From positions 1 through 11,629 of the forward strand of contig JAISDM010000149.1 in the NCBI GenBank assembly GCA_031264885.1: a stretch of 11,629 bases of DNA. Reading direction: 5' to 3'. The notes beneath the pieces are model-generated. The model worked only from the letters and a program-made list of their open reading frames with translations. It was not told the origin of the DNA and ran no database searches. Made by a program: the position numbers and the translations under genes. The stretch comes from Peptococcaceae bacterium (GTDB taxonomy: Bacteria; Bacillota; Peptococcia; DRI-13; UBA5745). This document shows, in pieces, positions 7,160-11,629 of this stretch; position 1 is the stretch's first letter; each line of letters begins with the position of its first letter.

Positions 7160-8118
7160 AAATTTTGCTGACAAAAAAATTATCAGAGGCGCAGCGGGCG
7201 ATGCTGGAGAGTCCGCAGACGGAACTTGCGTATGCCGCAGACGGGGATTTAACGGGTTTTTTGGCGGCAATAGCGGATGCGGACGCTTTGCTGCTGAGTA
7301 CCTCTTTCAAAGTAGACGCGGGCGTCATTGGATCCGCGCGGCGGCTTAAAGTGATCAGCCGCACGGGCGTCGGCGTTGACAATGTGGACGTGGCGGCCGC
7401 CACTGAGAAAAAAATCCTGGTGCTGAATACGCCTGACGCGAACGCCGTTTCAGTGGCCGAGCATACGGTGGCGTTCATTGGCGCACTGAGCAAACAGCTG
7501 TTCTATTTAGGAGCGGAGCTGCGAAAAGGCAATTTCAGGGCGCGGCGCGAAAACAGGCCGGCAGATGTGGATGGGAAGATTCTCGGATTGGCGGGATGCG
7601 GCCGCATTGGAAAAATGGTGGCGCAAAAATGCGCGGCAGCGTTCAATATGAAGGTCATAGGTTATGATCCTTATTTGTCCGGCGGCGTTGACGGCATACA
7701 GTTGTTTGACCGTTTGGACGACGTACTGCGTCAGGCGGATTTTGTCTCGCTTCATCTGCCCTTGACCGAGCAGACCCGGCGGCTGATCGACGGCGGTAAG
7801 CTTGCCTTGCTGAAACCGACGGCTTTTATCATCAATACGTCCCGGGGAGGCGTGATCGACGAAGAGGCGCTGGCGGAGGCTCTGTACGCGGGCAAAATCG
7901 CGGGCGCGGGCATCGACGTATTCGAGAATGAGCCGCCGGCGGAGACGCATCCGCTGCTGAACGCGCCTGGCGCGGTATTGACGCCTCATTCCGCCGCGCT
8001 GACCAGGGAATGCGCCGAGAGAGTGCTGACCGAGGCAGTGGCAGGCATCGCGGATTATTGCGCAGGCCGCGCGCCGCGGTTCATCTTTAACCGCGCGGAC
8101 TTAAAGGGGGTGTTTTGA
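7156..8118 (+). CDS. D-2-hydroxyacid dehydrogenase, phosphoglycerate-dehydrogenase-like
   Basis: A 320-residue NAD-dependent dehydrogenase of the D-isomer-specific family, from a different branch than the one at 3862. It has the SerA-like RTGVGVDNVD (69-78), NTPDANAVSVAEHTVA (91-106) and the Rossmann motif GCGRIG (147-152) with Asp171 (YDP) for NAD. The catalytic triad is Arg230 (NTSRGG), Glu259 (ENEPP) and His278 (TPHSA). It lacks the C-terminal ACT or ASB regulatory domains of full-length serine-pathway SerA, which fits a catabolic role on another 2-hydroxy acid. It is translationally coupled to the aldolase by a 4-nt overlap and is followed by the kinase start after one base. That tight triplet suggests the dehydrogenase acts on an aldolase substrate or product. 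Confidence 0.88.
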   Translation: MKILLTKKLSEAQRAMLESPQTELAYAADGDLTGFLAAIADADALLLSTSFKVDAGVIGSARRLKVISRTGVGVDNVDVAAATEKKILVLNTPDANAVSVAEHTVAFIGALSKQLFYLGAELRKGNFRARRENRPADVDGKILGLAGCGRIGKMVAQKCAAAFNMKVIGYDPYLSGGVDGIQLFDRLDDVLRQADFVSLHLPLTEQTRRLIDGGKLALLKPTAFIINTSRGGVIDEEALAEALYAGKIAGAGIDVFENEPPAETHPLLNAPGAVLTPHSAALTRECAERVLTEAVAGIADYCAGRAPRFIFNRADLKGVF

Positions 8119-8119
8119 T

Positions 8120-9172
8120 TTGGATAAAAAATATGATGTGATGGGCTTCGGGGAAGCGATGGTGCGCATGAGCTCGCCGGAACATTTGCGTTTGGAACAG
8201 AGTTCTCATCTCAATCTCGCCATAGCCGCGGCGGAACTGAATTGCTGCGTAAATATCGCGCGTCTCGGGCTTAAAACGGCGTATGTCACGAAGCTTGCGG
8301 ACACGTGGAGCGGCAAATACATCGTAAATCACGGGCGCGCCCACGGCGTGGATATGTCCAACGTGCTGCTTGAGCCATACGACGGGTGCGGCAAAACACG
8401 CAACGGACTGTGCTTTATTGAGGTCGGCATCGGCCCCCGCGCCAGCCGTCAGATTTATGACAGGGGACACTCGGCGGTCAGCAAGGTCTCCCCTGAGGAT
8501 TTTGATTGGGCCAATTTGCTGGCCCATACGCGATGGTATCACACCACAGGCATTACGACCGCGATTTCGGAGAACGCGGCGGAGCAAGCCGTTGTGTCGT
8601 TAAAAACGGCTAAGCAGCTTGGCGTGGTCACAAGCTTTGATCTGAATTTCCGTTCGACGCTCTGGACTTCGGAGAAGGCGCGCGAGACGATGGCGAAGGT
8701 GATGCCGTATGTGGACGTCGTCATCGGCAATGAGGAAGATTTCGATCAGATGCTGGGCATCAAGGCGGAGGGCGTCGGCGAGGGTTATTCTAAAATAGAC
8801 CCCGAGAGCTACCGCGCCGTGGCGGAAAAAGTCGTCCGCGCATATCCCAATGTCATCGCTGTGGGAACCACGCTGAGAGAGGTAAAAACAGCGCTGCTCA
8901 ACGATTGGCGCACGGTGATGATGTTTAAAGGGAGCTATTACGTGTCCCGCAAATATGAAAACATTGAAATATTTGACCGCACAGGCGGGGGCGACAGTTT
9001 CGCGTCCGCAATGATTTATGGAATATTGGAGAATCAAGAACCGCAATACATTGTGGATTTTTCCGCGGCGTACTCGGCGCTTTGTCATACGTTTATGGGA
9101 GACTGGAATTGGGCTTATAAAGAGGAGGCGGAGGGCGTCATGCGCGGTGAAAGCGCGCGGGTTAAGCGTTAG
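8120..9172 (+). CDS. PfkB-family sugar kinase, 2-keto-3-deoxygluconate-kinase-like
   Basis: A 350-residue ribokinase/PfkB-fold kinase. Features typical of 2-keto-3-deoxygluconate (KDG) kinases: GFGEAMVRMSSP at the start, AELNCCVNIARLG (38-50), a GPRASRQIYDRGHSAVSKVSPEDFDW-like stretch (about 105-130), TTGITTAIS (142-150), FDLNFRSTLW (173-182) and GNEEDF (203-208). The anion-hole and catalytic motif is DRTGGGDSF (286-294), with Asp292 as the expected base; most relatives have GAGD. The usual GG in the first PfkB signature is replaced by Ala residues (IAAAELN). The start is a TTG at 8120, one base after the previous stop, supported by AAGGGGGTG upstream and by the YDVMGFGE core beginning four residues later. 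The next in-frame ATG (8141) would cut into that core. Last gene of the operon; its 3' end overlaps the convergent regulator by 11 nt. The substrate is inferred. Confidence 0.85.
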   Translation: MDKKYDVMGFGEAMVRMSSPEHLRLEQSSHLNLAIAAAELNCCVNIARLGLKTAYVTKLADTWSGKYIVNHGRAHGVDMSNVLLEPYDGCGKTRNGLCFIEVGIGPRASRQIYDRGHSAVSKVSPEDFDWANLLAHTRWYHTTGITTAISENAAEQAVVSLKTAKQLGVVTSFDLNFRSTLWTSEKARETMAKVMPYVDVVIGNEEDFDQMLGIKAEGVGEGYSKIDPESYRAVAEKVVRAYPNVIAVGTTLREVKTALLNDWRTVMMFKGSYYVSRKYENIEIFDRTGGGDSFASAMIYGILENQEPQYIVDFSAAYSALCHTFMGDWNWAYKEEAEGVMRGESARVKR

Positions 9173-10739
9173 AAAGTTGTTTTTCATACAGCCATAAGGA
9201 CAAGACCAAATGGAGTATCTCACGAGGGTCTTCAAAATCAACTTGTGTCAGTTCCTGTATTTTTTCAAAACGCCGGAATATGGTTACTCTGTGTATAAAC
9301 AGTTTTTTGGCGGCGGTCGTCATATTGAATTTGGACGCGAGGATTAAATTCAGGGTCTTGACATATTCCGTTTTCTCTCTGTCGTCATGCTCTTTGAGTA
9401 TAAAAAGCGCTTCATGGATCAGTTCGCGGGAAGACAATTCCCCCGCCGCGTGTTCCATAATATATTCAATGACATATTCCGAGAATTTATGGATTTTTTG
9501 CGAAGGATTGCTGTTCTCTCCGGAACGAAGCGCGTAGCCTGCCTCAATGTATTGATCGTGGAGGGACAGTAATCCGGCGGACGAATGTGAGACGCCGGCC
9601 GCGCGGTTCGTATTATGTACAAAGCGGCGCAAGTAGCCGTCAAAGCCGCCGTTCCCCGAGCCTTTGGCCTCGGCGCTCCGGTTAACGGCCAACAGGAGGT
9701 ACGGTTTTTTCAGCAAGGCGCATATGTATAAATAATAGGACTCGATTTGCTTGCAATAAAACGCCGCGTTGCGTTCAAAGTCTTCTTCATCCGGAAAATG
9801 AACGCAGATCACTTGATACGCGTCTTCAAAGCGCCATCCGCGGGTTCTGATCGCAGAAGCGGCTTCTCTCCCGGGATTTTGATTCGGCTGAAACAGCACA
9901 GACTTGACGGCTTCATGAAATATGGCGCCGTCATCGTCTTTTTTCCCATACTCTCTTGGATCGCGCCGGATAATTTTCTCCAGTAAATGCGCAATGTGCC
10001 CAACGAGATCCAATAATCCGCGCGCCGGATGACGCTGTCCGATGTTAACGGCCAGAATCGCCGTCAATTTGCCGGATGGCGGCGTGTAATACAGCAGCTG
10101 CCGCTGGGAACAGGGGAGTTCAGGAAAAATATACGCGCCGTTTATATTTTCCAGTTTCTTTGGCGCGTCCGTTTTCGCGCCGCCGCCATTGTCAATCCAA
10201 ACCGGCAGATTGCGGGCGGATATCCATTGAACGTCCGCCTTGGAAAAATAAGCCGCCGAATGTGCGATGGAAATCAAATTGTGATTGTACAGAATGATGG
10301 GGAAATTAAGAAATCCGGCCGCTTCATGGATGAATTTAGCCAAAGGGTTTTTGGTCCAAAGGCACGCTTCCAAAAGCCGCGCGTTCCATTCCTGAAGCGC
10401 CAGCAGCGCGTCGGCGGCGTCTTCCAGCACTTTGCCGGTTTGGATGTCGCCGCCGGCGCCGCCGCGCGTTCGTATACAGGCGGCGTCCGCAGAGGCAAAA
10501 CGCTCCGGCAGGCCGGCGGAATGAGGATCCATGACCAGAAGGAAGGACATTCCTTCCAAGTTTGGCATATTGGACAGACGCGATAACGTGTCGGTAATAT
10601 ACAACACGCCGCGTTCTGTTTTTTCCATACCAAGAACCGCGGTTTTCCGCAGGGCGACCGGTTCACGCGCTTCGCTGATACAGGCTATTTTATATTTTTT
10701 GCCGAGCATGTAAAAAAGTGTCGCGGATGTGATACGCAT
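9162..10739 (-). CDS. PucR/CdaR-type transcriptional regulator
   Basis: A 525-residue regulator. The C-terminal part (about residues 450-520) is a PucR-type helix-turn-helix (HTH_30): TLNLILASKFNMTTAAKKLF then IHRVTIFRRFEKIQELTQVD. The middle has the degenerate GGDEF-like CdaR region ending GVSHSSAGLLSLHDQYIEAGYALRSG. The N-terminal 150 or so residues are a probable sensory domain with no motif I can name. Relatives (CdaR, PucR) sense small metabolites such as sugar diacids or purine intermediates and usually activate catabolic genes. The ATG at 10739 is chosen because GAGGA is 8 nt upstream; the in-frame TTG at 10754 overlaps that site. It is divergent from the UlaG-like gene and convergent with the operon, so it is the natural candidate controller of both. 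Its own promoter region carries two matching palindromes. Confidence 0.88.
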   Translation of the reverse strand: MRITSATLFYMLGKKYKIACISEAREPVALRKTAVLGMEKTERGVLYITDTLSRLSNMPNLEGMSFLLVMDPHSAGLPERFASADAACIRTRGGAGGDIQTGKVLEDAADALLALQEWNARLLEACLWTKNPLAKFIHEAAGFLNFPIILYNHNLISIAHSAAYFSKADVQWISARNLPVWIDNGGGAKTDAPKKLENINGAYIFPELPCSQRQLLYYTPPSGKLTAILAVNIGQRHPARGLLDLVGHIAHLLEKIIRRDPREYGKKDDDGAIFHEAVKSVLFQPNQNPGREAASAIRTRGWRFEDAYQVICVHFPDEEDFERNAAFYCKQIESYYLYICALLKKPYLLLAVNRSAEAKGSGNGGFDGYLRRFVHNTNRAAGVSHSSAGLLSLHDQYIEAGYALRSGENSNPSQKIHKFSEYVIEYIMEHAAGELSSRELIHEALFILKEHDDREKTEYVKTLNLILASKFNMTTAAKKLFIHRVTIFRRFEKIQELTQVDFEDPREILHLVLSLWLYEKQLSNA

Positions 10740-10804
10740 TATGACTGTCCTCAATGATTAGAAAAATGCGGGATGAGAAAAATGCGGCCGGCATGGAGTA
10801 TTTT

Positions 10805-10830
10805 TTCCGGAAAGGTATAGGTTTCCGGAA
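10805..10830. promoter_or_regulatory. Candidate operator 1 (26-bp palindrome)
   Basis: TTCCGGAAAGGTA (10805-10817) faces TAGGTTTCCGGAA (10818-10830). The outer 9 bp of each arm are exact reverse complements. It matches operator 2 at 20 of 26 positions and lies within the predicted leader of the regulator, 66 nt before its ATG. It could be a protein site, an RNA hairpin, or both. Confidence 0.55.
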
Positions 10831-10876
10831 TTCCATTTAATCCCAAAATAGCTCCTAAAATATTGAAAATAACACG

Positions 10877-10904
10877 AAAAAACCGCGGATTTTCCCTTCC
10901 GCGG
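10877..10904 (-). terminator. Intrinsic-terminator-like hairpin in the regulator leader
   Basis: Read on the minus strand, CCGCGGA (10898-10904) pairs with TCCGCGG (10883-10889) across an 8-nt loop, and the stem is followed directly by six T residues (10882-10877). It lies downstream of the predicted regulator start site (about 10951) and well before the ATG at 10739, so it would terminate the leader unless prevented. Confidence 0.65.
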
Positions 10905-10929
10905 CACACAAAAATTTACAAAAATGTTT

Positions 10930-10955
10930 TTCCGAAAAAGTATACCTTTTCAGAA
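10930..10955. promoter_or_regulatory. Candidate operator 2 (26-bp palindrome)
   Basis: TTCCGAAAAAGTA (10930-10942) faces TACCTTTTCAGAA (10943-10955), with 11 of 13 positions symmetric. The symmetry continues two more T-A pairs outward on each side (13 of 15). It covers the predicted transcription start of the regulator, a position suited to repression. Confidence 0.55.
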
Positions 10956-10957
10956 AA

Positions 10958-10986
10958 ATCATATCACTTGCTCAGTGGTTTGTCAA
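10958..10986 (-). promoter_or_regulatory. Sigma70 promoter of the regulator gene
   Basis: On the minus strand, a consensus -35 TTGACA (10981-10986), a 17-bp spacer and -10 TATGAT (10958-10963). Predicted start is near 10951, inside operator 2. The leader would be about 211 nt. Confidence 0.78.
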
Positions 10987-10996
10987 ATTTATTTGA
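10983..10996. promoter_or_regulatory. Short palindrome on the regulator -35 box
   Basis: TCAAAT TT ATTTGA is a 6-bp inverted repeat with a 2-nt centre that overlaps the -35 box of the regulator promoter. It could be a binding site for a different factor, or chance in AT-rich DNA. Confidence 0.3.
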
Positions 10997-11068
10997 TACA
11001 ACTATTTATAGCACAAAAGTGAAAAATATGCAACGCATTACAACTATGCGGCATCCGTGAATTTATCA

Positions 11069-11074
11069 TATAAT
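11069..11074 (+). promoter_or_regulatory. Candidate -10 box for the UlaG-like gene
   Basis: A perfect TATAAT lies 49 nt before the start codon, with no recognisable -35 at 16-18 bp upstream, as for activator-dependent promoters. An alternative is TTGTCA (10980-10985) with TATTTA (11003-11008) at 17 bp, whose -10 is poor. Which is used cannot be told from sequence. Confidence 0.4.
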
Positions 11075-11122
11075 TCAAAAAACGCGATCCCCAAAAGAGA
11101 CAAATGAGAGGAGGTGTTTAAA

Positions 11123-11629
11123 TTGCGAATCATTTGGCTGGGACAGGCCGGTTTTGTTTTGCAGTCCGGCGGCGGCGCGCTGGCGGTCGATCCTTATTGC
11201 GGGCAGCCGCCGGACGGTTCCGTTCGGCTCTATGATCCGATTGTGCCCAAGGGATGGAAGGAGGTGGATATTGCTGTTTCGACACATGATCACTGGGATC
11301 ATTTTGATGTTCAAACCTACGAAGAGTATGTGATTCCCAAGGCAATCGCGGGGCCGGGTTCCTGTATGAAACGGCTCAGGGCGTCCGCGTTAAAAGACAA
11401 AACGGAGGCCATCCCTTTGGATTGCGGGGATACGGTTGACCGCTGCGGGTTTCGTCTGACAGCCGTCTACGCGTCTCATGACCGGGACAGCATCGGGGTT
11501 CTGGTGGAATGTGAAGGGGCGACGCTTTATTTCAGCGGCGATACCTTGTTTGTTCCCATGTTACTGATGATGAACCGGTTCAAGCCCGACATCGCCTTCA
11601 TTTGCATTAACGGCAAAATGGGAAATATG
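11123..11629 (+). CDS. UlaG-like metallo-beta-lactamase-fold hydrolase (partial, runs off the edge)
   Basis: The first 169 residues of a metallo-beta-lactamase-fold protein; the frame is open to the window end, so the 3' part is missing. Metal-binding features: HDHWDH (55-60), His119 (YASHDRD) and Asp140 (FSGDT). WLGQAGFVLQ at the start and the ICINGKMGNM ending (160-169) recall the UlaG (L-ascorbate-6-phosphate lactonase) branch. Such enzymes hydrolyse lactones or phosphoesters. The start is TTG 11123 with a full GGAGGTG (11110-11116) 6 nt upstream. It is divergent from the regulator and may supply the open-chain acid for the dehydratase. Family likely, substrate unknown. Confidence 0.8.
   Translation, partial: MRIIWLGQAGFVLQSGGGALAVDPYCGQPPDGSVRLYDPIVPKGWKEVDIAVSTHDHWDHFDVQTYEEYVIPKAIAGPGSCMKRLRASALKDKTEAIPLDCGDTVDRCGFRLTAVYASHDRDSIGVLVECEGATLYFSGDTLFVPMLLMMNRFKPDIAFICINGKMGNM

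Larger units (their letters stand above)
10740..11122. other. 383-bp divergent control region, no gene
   Basis: No credible coding frame is present. The region is AT-rich compared with the genes and contains, from the regulator side, palindrome 1 (10805-10830), a minus-strand hairpin with U tract (10877-10904), palindrome 2 (10930-10955), a near-consensus minus-strand promoter (10958-10986), a short palindrome (10983-10996) and a consensus -10 for the UlaG-like gene (11069-11074). Confidence 0.8.

Noticed and set aside
7507..7989. Minus-strand frame opposite the second dehydrogenase
   Set aside because: Arg-rich shadow frame without motifs.
7156..8118. Annotation as serine-pathway phosphoglycerate dehydrogenase (serA)
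   Set aside because: No C-terminal regulatory domain and no serine biosynthesis neighbour; the family alone does not fix the substrate.

Overview
The window looks like a piece of a moderately GC-rich anaerobic bacterium, most plausibly Bacillota (Clostridia-like). The evidence is a YlmH-type S4 protein, a PucR/CdaR-type regulator with the architecture common in Gram-positive bacteria, strong GGAGG ribosome binding sites, TTG starts and a classic hairpin-plus-U-tract terminator. This assignment is an inference. No rRNA, tRNA, CRISPR array, transposase or phage gene was seen.

Layout. Bases 1-225 hold no gene, only a dispersed-repeat-like segment. A minus-strand AAA ATPase of the DUF234 type (226-1614) and a plus-strand ylmH gene (1727-2470) diverge from overlapping sigma70-like promoters. 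ylmH ends at a very strong intrinsic terminator (2502-2551). After a 150-base region with direct repeats and a -10-like box comes a six-gene plus-strand operon (2701-9172). Its genes encode a galactonate-dehydratase-like enolase-superfamily enzyme, a hydroxypyruvate-reductase-like D-2-hydroxyacid dehydrogenase, a long divergent transaldolase-family protein, a DapA/HOGA/KDG-aldolase-family lyase, a second (SerA-like) D-2-hydroxyacid dehydrogenase, and a KDG-kinase-like PfkB sugar kinase. A minus-strand PucR/CdaR-type regulator (9162-10739) converges on the operon and overlaps the kinase by 11 bases. A 383-base control region (10740-11122) separates it from a divergent UlaG-like metallo-beta-lactamase-fold gene that runs off the right edge.

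How the genes may work together (inference). The set fits catabolism of a sugar acid or its lactone. The UlaG-like hydrolase could open a lactone or ester, the dehydratase could make a 2-keto-3-deoxy acid, the PfkB kinase could phosphorylate it, and the DapA-family aldolase could split it to pyruvate plus an aldehyde. The two dehydrogenases could interconvert 2-keto and 2-hydroxy acids such as glyoxylate or hydroxypyruvate. The transaldolase-like protein has no obvious place in a standard Entner-Doudoroff-type route and is the most interesting enzyme here. No transporter lies in the window.

The richest non-coding structure is the 383-base region before the regulator. It holds a near-consensus minus-strand promoter, two related 26-bp palindromes centred 125 bp apart (one on the predicted start site), and a minus-strand hairpin-plus-U-tract inside the predicted leader of the regulator. 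Together they suggest autoregulation and possibly leader attenuation.
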